A stretch of DNA of 64,000 bases, from positions 52,457,267-52,521,266 of the forward strand of contig OX235270.1 in the NCBI GenBank assembly GCA_944472135.2, given 5' to 3'. The notes beneath the pieces were generated by a model, which had not been told where the DNA came from, did not search any database, and saw only the letters and a program-made list of their open reading frames with translations. The stretch is from Trichobilharzia regenti. Taxonomy: Eukaryota > Platyhelminthes > Trematoda > Strigeidida > Schistosomatidae. Position numbers and translations under genes: made by a program. Of this stretch, positions 47,671 to 59,185 are shown one piece after another (within the stretch, counting starts at the first letter, position 1; the number at the start of each line of letters is the position of its first letter).

Positions 47671-49654
47671 ATTTATTATGCATTCGTTTGAACGCAATAG
47701 TATTTCAAAAATGTTAGTGGTTCTTCAGTGAGTATGCAGTAGTCTTGCAAGTAGTATTGGCAGTGTTCGTTTCATTCAATGTACATCACACACATTATAC
47801 TGCAACGTTCTCTTCTGTCAATTATTTCAAATAAGGATGATAGGGGTGATAACCAAACCTCAGATGACAGGTATATATTCTTCCCTACAACGTTGACTGG
47901 TCAGTAAAGAAAACTGCAATAAAACATGATTCTGCTGAAAAGTCCTGAAAATGGTACATCCATGAAATGGATTCTTGATTATCTTTAGTTCACATTAGAG
48001 GAATGCTGATTATGCGGCAAAATATGTGGGGTTAGTTGTATGCTTGAACTCATATCTCCACCTCTTAATTATTCGCAGTTATCATAACCTGAGAAGCACC
48101 AGTCAGTTCTCATAGTTCTCTGCATCACAATATTCTGGTAAAGGATAATAGAAATAGTCAACAGAAACATATAAACTATGGAAGATGATGATTCATGTTA
48201 TGCTACACCCTAATATTTTCCAAAGTTTAGTTTACATAAAGGTACTTGAACGACTAAACGAAAAATAATATGACAAACAAATATCAAACGGGAATACTTA
48301 TCCATGATAGCTAACAGTGGCAGTTATATTATCAATGTCACGAAATTCATAAAAGTGTCACAGTTCCAATGTGTTTTCTCCATACCTTGATTAAAAAACA
48401 ATGCTTTAACATATAGACTGAAGGTTGCACCAAGGAACTTATTTCATTGCTAAAAACGAAATTATTTATTTGCAAGACATTACCTGTAAAAGAGTTACAA
48501 ATTTTTGAGTTATCAGTTGGCCATCGGAAAACTGGAACACTCCTGTCAAGTTGTGATAACACGTAGCAGTACGTTATTTTTAGGCAGGATTTCTGACAGT
48601 ATATCATCGTTTAATTTTTCTGATGAATTCAGCTACTTAAGTCTATTGAATATACATATCAGAACTAAAATAAATGGGTTCAAGGTTCACAGCTTTTTCC
48701 ATCAATATGTTGTTAAAAAGAAATTTAATGCACAAAATGTTCTCTACTATTTATTGAAGGAAGATATCTAATTCTAAATAATGTAGCATAGGCAAGCGTA
48801 GGAAGCCAACAGTTATCATTAACCTGATGATGATTTGGTAGTATTCACTAGGGTGAGAAACTTTTAGGTAGTATGTAACGCAGTTGCTCAGTCTAAACAG
48901 CACACAGTCGGAAAATAAGCTTTAGTGTGCGATAAATGCGGTTTTCATCATTTGTATTCAGATAAAAACAGTTGAATCAATGTAATGTCAGCCAAAGCTT
49001 CATATAGCAACCTAGGAAAATTCAGCTGTTTGTGATGAATAAATGAAGCACAATATCTGTGTGGATCAAAACTTGTGACGAAGCTTAAGTTGAAGCAAAG
49101 AATTTATTATAAAACTCATTATCAAAACGAATTATATCATGTGGAAGAATCAAACCTAATAATAACTGGATGTGAAAGGGATGCTACAGAAGGCTGGAGT
49201 CTCTTGTTAGTGTAAATAATGTATATCTTTCTGGTTAATAAATTTCCATGAACATCACTGACTTAAGAAACTTAAAAAAACTCATGAATTAGCTCACGCT
49301 ATACTGATATTTCAAGGCGTATAAACAACAGTTAGATAATATCATATTATGATAGTTAGTCTACTTCAGTGTTTGTTCCTACTATATTGTTGGGAAGTTT
49401 GTCTGAATGATTAAGGTGGATGAAATTCTAAGAAGAGAAGATTAACATTTAGTTATTGAAGTGATAATGCATATCTTATTACTTATCTAAATGTACATTT
49501 CATTATTATGTTTATTTCTATTATTAGAAACATTCTGTTGCCCCTAGTTATAGTCAAATAATCGAAGGATAAAATCCCCAGTAGAGTTTATTCCAGACTA
49601 GTATTAGATTAATTTATAATATATTATATTATATATTGGCCGTTGCTCTAGGAA
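47671..49654. other. Non-coding
   Basis: About 2 kb with no recognised gene, RNA or repeat. Opposed 86-88-codon frames at 48347-48771 look like chance. Confidence 0.35.
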
Positions 49655-49960
49655 CTTGATTTTTCGTGCTCGAGACCATCTCCCAGCATGGCTAAGCTAA
49701 GTAAAGGTGTAGTGAAAACTATTAACAGCTCGATATTGGAACATCTGGTGCAAACAGGACACAAAGCCAGCGTAGATGAATCCTTCTCTATATTATACCG
49801 GGTGCCAAATAAATTACCAAAATCATCGAAGCACTGCAGGCTCCAAACAGCAGAGACTATTGCGATTTGCCTCAAACAACCAGCACTCTGTGTCCAAAAG
49901 AACCAAGTCCATCTCCTACTATTGCCCTGGCCTTCAGTAGAAGCTATAAACTCATGAATT
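49655..49960 (+). pseudogene. Penelope-like element GIY-YIG-type C-terminal fragment
   Basis: The frame 49703-49957 reads SKGVVKTINSSILEHLVQTG, then HKASVDESFSILYRVPNKLP, TAETIAICLKQPALCVQK and LLLPWP. The order HL.(D/Q)TGH, SF.I..R, AEAI.I..L.P.LCVQK is shared with the PLE tail at 46560-46750, so this is the end of the same domain in a different PLE lineage. The preceding HLPAWLSK residues are in another frame. The YIG core itself is missing, so only about the last 90 residues remain. Confidence 0.72.
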
Positions 49961-50118
49961 TGTACTATTATCTTTCTTAATGTTTCTGACATTCAGCTTA
50001 TTCTTTGTTGATGCGATTCAGTTGTAATCTATCAATATTATTGATTTGATGTTGTTTAAACATTAATGTCGTTTATAACACTAACTCATTCATTCACTAT
50101 AATGTATATATAAATGTA

Positions 50119-50163
50119 GAGCCTGATGATGAATTTATCGAAAAGAGTACTCTTTGTTCAGTA
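50119..50163 (+). ncRNA. Hammerhead-ribozyme-like motif in PLE 3' region
   Basis: Lies 166 nt after the PLE stop. Stem I GAGC (50119-50122) pairs with GTTC (50156-50159, one G-U); core CTGATGA is intact at 50123-50129; GAA at 50140-50142; stem III AAGAG/CTCTT (50143-50147 and 50150-50154); U at 50155 sits at the cleavage position. Stem II is poor: T at 50130 is extra and only GA/TC pair around an ATTTA loop. Hammerheads in PLE terminal repeats are known; here activity is uncertain. Confidence 0.42.
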
Positions 50164-50169
50164 TCCATT

Positions 50170-50429
50170 CTTTTGAAAAATTTTTAATCACTTTAATTGA
50201 TGACTACTAATCAGCTTACTTTGAAGCTGATCTAAAAACAAGCATATATCTGAGGGAAGGCTAGGCTGTAGGGTATATACTATAGAATTAAAGTTTTAAA
50301 GGGATCAGGTGGGAAAAAACACTGGAAACTGAAAACAGTAAATAACCTTCTTTTTCAATTTTGGGGCTTAATAACACGAACACAGATATGCGACGTGTAG
50401 GTTGACATTCAGGCATCGTGTGGGAACAT
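50170..50429. other. Non-coding
   Basis: Nothing recognised. Confidence 0.3.
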
Positions 50430-50690
50430 ATCACTGATGATTTCCAATGCCAATTTGTGCCATAAAGCTACACCCATCTTATGCGATCAGCTATTTCTAG
50501 GTCCTCACAGATGTATTCATTAGTTTCATAATTCACAATTTCTCATTGGCCAGCCTTACGCCCAACCTTCCCTCTCTACTAAGATAATTACTGACTAGGC
50601 AGGATTTAGTAGTTCGGCCAGGAATCGAACCCGGACAACGTGTGTGTTTGACGAGCATTCTACGATCGCAGTCTTGACGAAATTCTAAAC
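50430..50690 (-). repeat. tRNA-headed SINE, family 2 (tail type 1), minus strand
   Basis: Minus strand: GTAGAATGCTCGTCAAACAC (worn anticodon side), CCGGGTTCGATTCCTGG (B-box and T-arm), then AGTAGAGAGGGAAGGTTGGG and CGTAAGGCTGGCCAATGAG, matching the type 1 tail. The tail beyond is diverged. Confidence 0.6.
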
Positions 50691-51920
50691 ATTATACCCG
50701 CAAATGATTGGTCGATTTGAATGTATTAAAATAAATCACTGATGACAAAATTTTAGATTGTATTGTGATACAGTTAGCTGTAAAGTTATTTATCAGTGTT
50801 AATAATTTTATAGAAATCAGAAACTATTCTGGAAGTTGAGGGAAAATGCATATGAACTCATTCTACTGTTGATATTTTTTATGATTCCCACTTGACTATG
50901 AGCTGACTAATCTCAGACTTTTCAGTTTCGTAAAATAACTAAAGCCCCTATCTTTACACTTTTATACATTCTATCTCCAATCACGTGTTTTAATTCATAT
51001 AATACTGCTGACAGAAATTTCAAATCAAGAAATCAATACAACCATTGTAACACTTGTGGCGTGAAGCTGAAACCTGTCCTAAAAAGTAACGGATAATTGT
51101 TGAGATGAGCAACATTAACAGTGGTATTGTATTTTGTCTAGCAGGATCTAGTACAAAACCAAGACTTCTTACGTGAGTCATAATGACAACAATTTTACAA
51201 TTTCCTTTAATTAATGGTGTCCTATGATGCATAATATTACTCTAGTTTGAAGATTATTGCATCTTAAGAGTTAACTGGACTGTGTGAAAGTTTACGAGGT
51301 ACAGACTTCGCTTTAAGATTCTGTCCTGTGTAATAATTTATAAAAGCATATTTTTAACACAGAATATGTAGTTCACTTATAATGCAGCTGTTTCCCTTGG
51401 CTGTCCTCTGTGAATACCTTATTGGTTAGTTTGTGTCTTGCAACAAAAATTGGTTGATTAAAAGGCGACATTGTCCACCATCAGGTTGATGATCCTGAGC
51501 TCCATCATTCATGGAATATCTGAAAACTTGAAAGGAGTTTCTGGATGGGGTGAAACGATCAACCAATGGTTTTTGACTTTTAGTGCTTCCTTTCCTATGA
51601 TCCGATTAATTCCTCATGGAAGTGTTCAAGCGAAAACTGAACTGATGGCTACGCAGACAAAATATAATCACTTGACATACTGCTTGTGTATCTATAATAA
51701 ATGTAATTCCACTGGCATACTGTCGATCTCGTTCACTTGAACTCACATAAGTAAATACTACTTGCAGTTAAAATCAAAACTTCTTGTGAAACACCTATTA
51801 ATTAAAAGGTTGGTGAATATCTTTAACAGGACACTAAAACGTCTTTCTTCAAATATGTCAGACAAGAGATATGAACTGACTCTGAAGTAAGAGTCGTATC
51901 TTTTATCTTTCTCCAACGTT
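50691..51920. other. Non-coding
   Basis: No gene recognised; the 89-codon frame at 51471-51740 shows no domain. Confidence 0.35.
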
Positions 51921-52135
51921 AGGGCATCGGTGGGACAGTGGTTAGCATGCTCAACGACCATGAACATGGTCCGGGGTTCGATCACCGCCCGACGTAATCC
52001 TTTACCTCACGTATCCAGTAAAGAGGGAAGGTTGGGCATGAGGCTAGCAAACTCATCCTGTAAAAATAAACATTGATACAGAAACTTCTAGCCTCCAGCT
52101 TGAAGCCTTATGTTCCACTGGGAACTTGAAAGAAA
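51921..52135 (+). repeat. tRNA-headed SINE, family 2 (tail type 1)
   Basis: Head GCATCGGTGGGACAGTGGTTAG..., hairpin GACCATGAACATGGTC, B-box GGGGTTCGATCACCG, acceptor side CCCGACG. Tail AAAGAGGGAAGGTTGGGCAT, GAGGCTAGCAAACTC, GCTTGAAGCC and TTCCACTGGGAAC, as at 30456. Confidence 0.78.
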
Positions 52136-52230
52136 TTTTAAAAAGATTTTGTTACTAAAATTGCCACAGGTTGATTCTCTGACAGAATACAATGGTAACA
52201 TCGTGTTCGTCTCAAAATAGGTGACTTGAG

Positions 52231-52263
<33 letters not shown>
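52231..52263. repeat. (TA)n microsatellite, LINE target site
   Basis: About 15 TA units. The LINE that follows at 52271 inserted here: the sequence ATATATGTAGTGA at 52258-52270 recurs at 54321-54333. Confidence 0.85.
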
Positions 52264-52269
<6 letters not shown>

Positions 52270-52270
52270 A
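52258..52270. other. Target-site duplication, left
   Basis: ATATATGTAGTGA, identical to 54321-54333. The last bases GTGA overlap by chance with element sequence (GTGAAGAAGAG also occurs inside it), so the exact edge is uncertain by a few bases. Confidence 0.72.
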
Positions 52271-54320
52271 AGAAGAGTGCTAGGAAGGACGAAGGTGATT
52301 TTCAACGAAACGTGTTCAACGGTTCTAGGAAGAAAGAAGAGACAAGACAAGGAATGGCTCTCAACGGACACTTGGAAATTAAAAGAAGAGAGGAGAATGG
52401 TGAAAGAGAAAATGATTCAATGCAAATACGGACAGGAGAAGGAGATACTGAGCTCAACTTACACAGCACTGGACAAAGGAGTGAAGAAGAGTGCTAGGAA
52501 GGACAAAACACGATTCTACGACAACCCAGCTACTGAAGCTGAAAAGGCAGCAGGCAAAAGGGACCTGAGGACACTATATCAGATAACCAAATCTCTACCC
52601 GGGAAGAGACTAACACAAGCGAAACCTATAAAAGACAGCCAAGGAAAGCCCATTACCAAGGAAGAAAAACAGATTAAACAATGGGCGGGTCACCTCAAAG
52701 CACTTTTAACCGACCATCACCTGCAACCCGTCCAGAAATACCAACAACAGCACGTACGCAACTGCAAGTTGACACCAATCCTCAAACAAGAGCTGAAGTC
52801 TTGAGTGCAATCAAGCTTCTGAAAGCTTGAAAAGCAGCTGGACCAGATGGAGTACCCCCTGAAGCACTGAAAGAAGACCCCGAGACTACAGCAGATATGC
52901 TGACTCCATTATTGCAAAAGGTCTGGAAGGAGGGAAAGATGCCTACTGACTGGAGGAAAGGTTACCTCGTGAAACTACCAAAGAACTGCTACTTACGCCT
53001 CACTCTGCAAGAACTGGGGAGGAATCATGCTCCTGTCGACGCCAAGTAAAATCCTGGGTTGCATCATCCTGGAGAGATTAAAGGACGCACTGGATACACA
53101 ACTCCGACTAGAACAAGCTGGATTCAGGAAAGGCAAATCATGTACTGACCAAATTGCAACTCTACGCATCATCATCGAACAAAGCATGGAATGGCAATCA
53201 AACCTCTATCTCAACTTTATAGACTGTGAGAAGGCCTTCGACAGCGTTGATCGTGAAGTAATATGGAAATTACTCGAGTACTGTGGCGTACTCCAAATAT
53301 TCATCAACCTTATTCAACAGCTGTACGACAGCGGCACCTGCCAAGTGATCCACAACGGAAGACTCAGTGAGGCGTTTGGAGTAAACACAGGAGTCAGACA
53401 AGGGTGCTTACTATCACCAATGATATTCCTAATTGTGGTGCACTGGATTATGCGTCAGACATGAATATCCTGAACCGACGCAAAGAACCTAGAAGACCTG
53501 GATTTCGCGGATGACTTATGTTTGATGTAACACACAATCGAAGACTTACAAGCGAAAACCGACAAACTGGTCGAAGAAGCAGCAAAGACAGGACTCCAAG
53601 TGAACATAGACAAGACGAAGGTGATGAAAATAACCAACCAACAACAACAACAGCAGCAACATCCAGCGTCAATCACCATCAACGGGTGGGATTTGAAAGA
53701 GGTTACTTCATTCACTCATATAGGGAACAGTGTCTCAACTACAGGGGAACGGACGAGGATTTCAAATCGAGAATCGGGAAGGCGAGAAACACATTCATCA
53801 ATCTGAAACCAATCTGGAAATCTTCGTCACTCAGCATCAACAACAAAATTCGGATTTTCAATACAAACGTAAAGTCAGTTCCTCTATACGGATCAGAAAC
53901 TTGGAGGGTCACAAAGAATATTTCGAAAAGGTTGCAGGCCTTTATTAACAACTGTCTCCACTCTATACTGAACATCAGATGGCCAGAAAGAATCACCAAT
54001 AAGGAACTACGGGAAGAAACAAAGCAAGAACCAATCGCCCAACAAAAATGCAAGAGAAAGTGGAGATGGATTGGACACTCGCTGAGGAGGCCGGTTGGTG
54101 ACATCGCGCGCCAAGCCCTCGAGTGGAACCCGAAAGAGAAGCGGCGTGTGGGACATCCAAGGGTGACAGGGAGGAGATCGTGCGAAGAGGAGTTGAAAGA
54201 GTATGGACTAACATGGATGCAGGTGAAAAGTACAGCAGGAGACAGAAGCAAATGGAGACGTGCAGTTGAAGCCCTATGATCCACTAGGAACCCAAGGGAG
54301 CAATAATAATAATAAATAAT
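52271..54320 (+). mobile_element. Non-LTR retrotransposon insertion (lineage 1), 5'-truncated
   Basis: A 2.05-kb insertion bounded by a 13-nt target-site duplication, ending in an AAT-repeat tail (54302-54320). It holds the linker, reverse transcriptase and C-terminus described in the overlapping entry. The first ~30 nt (GAAGAGTGCTAGGAAGGAC at 52272) repeat element sequence found at 52489-52507, so the 5' end is rearranged, as seen when reverse transcription switches template. The endonuclease domain is absent. Confidence 0.82.
52300..54279 (+). pseudogene. Lineage 1 retrotransposon protein: linker, reverse transcriptase, C-terminus (broken)
   Basis: In order: LGRKKRQDKEWLSTDTWKLK, KKSARKDKTRFYDN and AEHF-like linker; GPDGVPPEALK; GFRKGKSCTDQIATLRIIIE; motif A YLNFIDCEKAFDSVD; VRQGCLLSPMIFLIV; FADD at 53504-53515; VNIDKTKVMKITN; TYIGN-like THIGNSVSTTG; then an open stretch from about 53755 to 54279 with INNKIRIFNTNVKSVPLYGS, RWPERITNKELREET and WMQVKSTAGDRSKWRR. 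RTE-like by pattern. Lesions: one base lost near 52714, TGA at 52828-52830 in KA(G)KAAGPDG, a shift at 52985-53010, TGA at 53462 and 53471, TAA just after FADDLCLM, and a shift near 53740. The C-terminal 170 codons are unbroken. A poly-Gln (CAA/CAG) run encodes QQQQQQQ near 53640. Confidence 0.82.
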
Positions 54321-54333
54321 ATATATGTAGTGA
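54321..54333. other. Target-site duplication, right
   Basis: ATATATGTAGTGA directly after the AAT tail of the LINE; pairs with 52258-52270. Confidence 0.72.
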
Positions 54334-54547
54334 CTAACCAACTTTCAGTTTCTTAACTGTCAGCATATTTAATCTAAAAGACCTTTGAATGTGGTCTAGA
54401 CTTAGTTAAAAACGTAACATTTACATTCCATCCATTCTTTTTTTCGCTATTCATTTTTCTGTTCCTCATATTCATTGCATTCGCCTTTGTAAATGAGTCA
54501 TTTTATCAGACAGTGTGGTGCATAAGTGAACTAATAATGTTCAGTTT
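54334..54547. other. Non-coding
   Basis: Nothing recognised. Confidence 0.3.
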
Positions 54548-54805
54548 AACCGATATAAGAATAAAACTTGTGCCATGTGGTAGAGTGTAATTCCATTATG
54601 GGTAAATTTTGTTTTGATAAAGTCTCACAGTGTTATACAGTAATATTTACTGATGACGTTTCGAGCACAATTTATTGCTCATAATCATATCAAGGTGATA
54701 TCGTATCATATGAGCAATTAATTGTGCTCGAAACGTCATCAGTAAATATTACTGTATAGCACAGTGAGATTTTATCAAAACAAAATTTACCCCTAATGGA
54801 ATGTT
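54548..54805. repeat. Inverted pair of hammerhead-like repeats
   Basis: Minus copy 54548-54690 and plus copy 54703-54805 face each other around a centre near 54695. Arms share ATTCCATTA, AAATTTTGTTTTGATAAA, CACAGTG-TATACAGTAATATT, TACTGATGACGTTTCGAGCA (arm 1 orientation). Each arm carries GAGCAATNAATTGTGCTC, GAAACGTC, ATCAG, i.e. a stem II hairpin, GAAA, two-pair stem III and a cleavable C. CAGTAAATATTACTG downstream is its own hairpin. The same unit stands alone at 39690 and decayed at 55105. Confidence 0.78.
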
Positions 54806-55104
54806 CAGTTTAAGTTCAAAGATCACAAAAAATTTCCAAATTACAAGAGCCTAGTTTCATATGGAGCCTAGTTTAAATGTAGGAATGTTCCAAAACACTG
54901 GAAATGGCGCTATGATTAACTCGCCTATAGTAAACAGTTTTTTCACTTTTTTCTCAGTAACTCTTTATCAAGTACCAGTATTATTTGTCTAAATATCTGA
55001 AATCAATAACTTTCTCAGATGAAGGTGGTTAATTTCATGAACATCTGAACAATGCAGTGTAAGTGTTCCTCGGAATCTCATATATTTAATAAATAAACAC
55101 TTTG

Positions 55105-55262
55105 TTACACATGGATATAAGAACAGAATCACAGTACTGTGATTAGTTTAATTCCTTCATAGAGTAAGTTTATTTGATGAAAACACAGTGATATGTCATC
55201 ATTTAATAATGACATTTCAAGCGGAATTTACTCATAATCATATAATTATCACGGTGTGCCTT
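55105..55262 (-). repeat. Hammerhead-like repeat, decayed copy
   Basis: Minus strand: ATATGATTATGAGTAAATTC, CTTGAAATGTCATTATTAAA, CATATCACTGTG and later TTCTTATATCCATG, which line up with the copies at 39690 and 54548. GAAACGTC has become GAAATGTC. Confidence 0.5.
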
Positions 55263-57140
55263 TGATCAAGTAAAATAACTCCATGATAGAACTTTGTCAC
55301 ACAGTCACTGTGATCGTGATGACACTGATATTTTCACATCTTAACATCTGTGAAGTCTAATACTACTTCACTGACCTGCTGGAATAACTTGCGAAGTCAG
55401 TCTTGATGTGACCCTTAATGATGCATCCATGTGGAAGTGAATTTCAAGACATTATTATAGAATAATTCTAAGCAAAGTGGCACGGTGACGTCCATCTGAC
55501 TGTATTCACCTAGATCAGTCTTCTATTGTAACCAGGTCTTCATTGAGCTTTAATCAATTATTGACTACATCCACATATTTCGTATTGCTGAAGTGTCATC
55601 ACTGTGTTTAAATGAAACTCTTACTAGTGGATAAGTATTCACAAAAGTTTACTAATATTTATTTGTCTTTTTCTATTTTACTCACAACAAGTCAAGCTAC
55701 CTAATTTTGTTGGTTAGCTAATTTTATATTCAAGGTTACATCTGACTTCCTCCAGTAGTCATAAAATGAATTTTTATCAGATTGATTAATATCTGTGGTT
55801 TTTCTAACAAGTGACTAGTCGTTTTACACATACTTCCTAAGATTAATCAATACACGAAAAAAATTATGAAAAATAAAAGAAAACTGTTTTTCTTTTCTTG
55901 GAATGAATTTTCACTATCCTGGGTTTTTTTAATTTTACCCTATAATATTTAAATGAACGTCCTAAGTAAATTTATAACCTGAAAATAAATGAATCTAAAT
56001 CGTTTGTCCAACGAACTTCTGAATGAGGCGTTATATTGAAATTTGACAAAAATTTGTGATTGCTTAATTCTTCCTAATCGTGATCATGTTTTCTCAAACC
56101 AGCGTATCGTAAATTCGGAGTATGGGTGTAAAATTTCAGGTTCTGTTGAATGAGCCCCCAAAGGTATTGCAAAATACTAATAGGAAGCAGTAAAAATAGT
56201 CAAATACCCCCTAAAACAAGTTTAGGAAGGCTTAAAACAGTCTGGACAAATTATATCATTTGGTCGAGGCAGAAAATTCATTAAAGTGTGATTGGAAAAC
56301 TTTGAAGCTATACCTTTATGCAATCAGTTACATGTTGGCCTCAACACTTCAAGGTTGGTAATGTGTTCAATGATTTTTAGATAATAAAATTGAATTTTCC
56401 TCGCCAACACAACCAGTCTCTCTTGTCTTTTTGTTTCGGTGGGCTTTGAAGCTGAGAATTAATTGGTGATCAGTTTTAGTATCAAACTTACAAATTATCG
56501 GAATTCATACATCATAATCGACATAAAAAAGTCTTTTGTTAAGCATGTGCACTGAACATCCACTTAAAGAGCTATGGTAGAGGATTTAGGAATAGGCTGA
56601 GTGGTAACTGAGAGCAGAGTGAACACTTTTAGCCTGAGTCACGTGGCAAATCTCAAGTAGCTAGGGTGGGACAAATGTAATTATTGAAAAGTAGATTTGA
56701 GAGCACCAAGTAATACAGTTAAGAATCTGTTGTAGTGGCAGTGATACATTCATTCAAAATCCTTATCTCCTTTTGTTTTTTTATTTTATCCACATAACAT
56801 TTTACCTTGCACCTGTTTTCCTTCTTATCATCTCAATGTACACATGTGAGCTGTAGTGACTTGTACTAGCAAGCAGCAGTTCAACGTTTTATTTAATTTC
56901 CTTCTTTTCAGATTATATACATTCCTATTCATTTCATAGCTCTGACTAATGACTAGTTTTCCAACTTTGCTCGTACGGTTTTCTCAGAAAACTCTGCACT
57001 CTCCTATCCACCTACTGTTTGTTTCTTCTGAGTCAACTCATGAGGCTTGAAATGAGAACACTCTTTACCATTAAGTGAATAAAATATGAAGATACTAAAC
57101 CACATTGAGTTAAGATAAAACTGATGGTTTGAATCCTGGT
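55263..57140. other. Non-coding
   Basis: Nearly 2 kb of AT-rich sequence with no frames of note and no recognised repeat. Confidence 0.35.
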
Positions 57141-57146
57141 TTATTA

Positions 57147-57192
<46 letters not shown>
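57141..57192. repeat. (TA)n microsatellite
   Basis: About 50 nt of TA repeats with one imperfection near the start; produces short Ile-Tyr chance frames on both strands. Confidence 0.85.
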
Positions 57193-57195
<3 letters not shown>

Positions 57196-59019
57196 ATGAT
57201 ACAACTAATTTTTGTTTCTTAATCATCTCTACTTCTTTCCAATATTTAATAAAGGAAACAACTAATCATTCTTTCTTTAAAATCCCGTGTAAGTTGGGGC
57301 ATAATAATCCATGTTATCTTATATCAACATAACTTTCATAATTTTAAATAATCACTTAATGAATAATTTAGTCTATATGTAGAGACAGAGAGATTACAGC
57401 TGTATGCAGTTGCTTTCATAAGCTGGTTGAGAACTTTGTAAGTTCTGCTCCTGTCAATTTTCAATTTATCCATCGTAATAATGAATAATTCACTAGAAAG
57501 TCGTTGTTTATTAAAAAAAATAATTTAGTTTTCCTTTCTTTCCTCTGTCATTAAAGAATATAACTATTGTGTTGGATTTTTCCTGCCTTATAATTACTCT
57601 TTTACTATGAGAATGATAAATGTACATACTATTGATTTTTTCCTTAGAATTAACTCACTTCACACAACTAACCGTCTGTCATAAACAGATGTTCACAGTT
57701 AGACATAGGCAAATTAGATATAATTCAAGTTTTATTCGATAGAAAATTAAAATATAAAAACTCCCTCTATTGATAATCTGCAGAATTTTAAAAGGGAATA
57801 ACAAAACTCGCCTTCCTTATCACAAATACCTATCTACTTCTCTCACTTCCTTTTGACTATTAAAGAATTTTGATCATCAACTTTGTACTGATGTTTGCCC
57901 TCTTATCGTGTTTTGTTTATTGTGCATATGTGAGCTGCATCAAGTTGGCCTAGTAGACAGCTTAATTCAGTAGCACACTTTCGTGAAATAGAAAATTTTA
58001 AAAATTTTAGATATTTTCTAACGTTATCATTATTCAGGAAGCTAAAAGACATTGATAAGAAGACTACTAATCGATAGTAGATTATGACGTCATAATGCCT
58101 TTTGGGGACTTATTGTTAAGTAGTAAATCACGTTCTAACACGCATGATTATAGGGTACTTTTTATTTTTGGGGTCACTAACATGGGTTAATATACTGATA
58201 AGCAATTTGTCATCTTCCAGGCTAACTAAACGGATTTGTAATCTGTTATAATTGTGTCGAATGGTTTCAAGCAATCAGATGCTTTCCCCTGGATTTAATT
58301 AGAAAATCTCTGATGCTGTGGTAACTAAAAATAGATATTTTGTTTACTCTGAGAGATATAATTTAAAATGAAAAATATTTTACTGCTTAGAATGTTAATG
58401 TTTAAGCCCAATCATTCACTGCTCTAGCAAGGATTTCTTTCTCACATCAATCGGCCAAACTGTCAGTCAAAATTTGATTAAAATAATGTTAATCATATAT
58501 ATAACTAGTTATAATGGAAAAGTGGAACCAAATCAACAAGATATCTGCTTACAGAACACACATCAATACATACATTCAAAGCTATTTTTGAAAGACTAGT
58601 CAAATACGAACGTGTCTTTATTATGGAGTAATTTTCTTTATGGAAACGTTTCTTATAGCCTTTTGACAAATGTTTACTGCTAACTAGTGGAATCTTCCCT
58701 TTCTGGTTTCATTTATTCTGTCTAATTTTTCCACAGGCTTCAGATTTCCAAGTGTCATATGCATATAAGAATTAAGAAAGATTTAAAACAAAGAGGATAA
58801 TTATTCACTATTAATATATGAAGGGGGGTAGGGATATTCTTTTCAACTAAGTTACCTCAGAAATAATATCCATATACTTTTCTTTACCACACTATTAACT
58901 GCTACTACTAGTTTTTATGATGATAACAAGAGTAGTATTAAGAGCAAGTGCACCTACTTATCAGTATTACTAGTAAACCTTTTTTATTTTTTTTTTAATT
59001 TATTTTTTGATTACAGGTT
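57193..59019. other. Non-coding
   Basis: AT-rich; no gene or repeat recognised. Confidence 0.35.
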
Positions 59020-59185
59020 GATTCTACACTGTATTTTTGGTACAAGTGTGGAATTTTCAGCATGGATATCGGTAGCTCAAATTTTGCAGGCCGACCATAG
59101 ATATGAGGTGTGCGTCAGCAGGGGATCGAATCTCGGACCATGTGCATGGTCGGCGGGAGTCCTAACCACTGTGCCACCAACGCAC
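59020..59185 (-). repeat. tRNA-headed SINE, family 2 (tail type 2), minus strand
   Basis: Minus-strand head 59111-59183: GCGTTGG start, TGGCACAGTGGTTAGGAC, hairpin GACCATGCACATGGTC, B-box GATTCGATCCCC, acceptor side CTGACGC. Tail ACACCTCATATCTATGGTCGG and AAATTTGAGCTACCGATATCC up to GTAGAATCAACC. Confidence 0.82.

Noticed and set aside
53739..54341. 200-codon minus-strand open frame
   Set aside because: It is the shadow of the unbroken plus-strand LINE C-terminus at 53755-54279.
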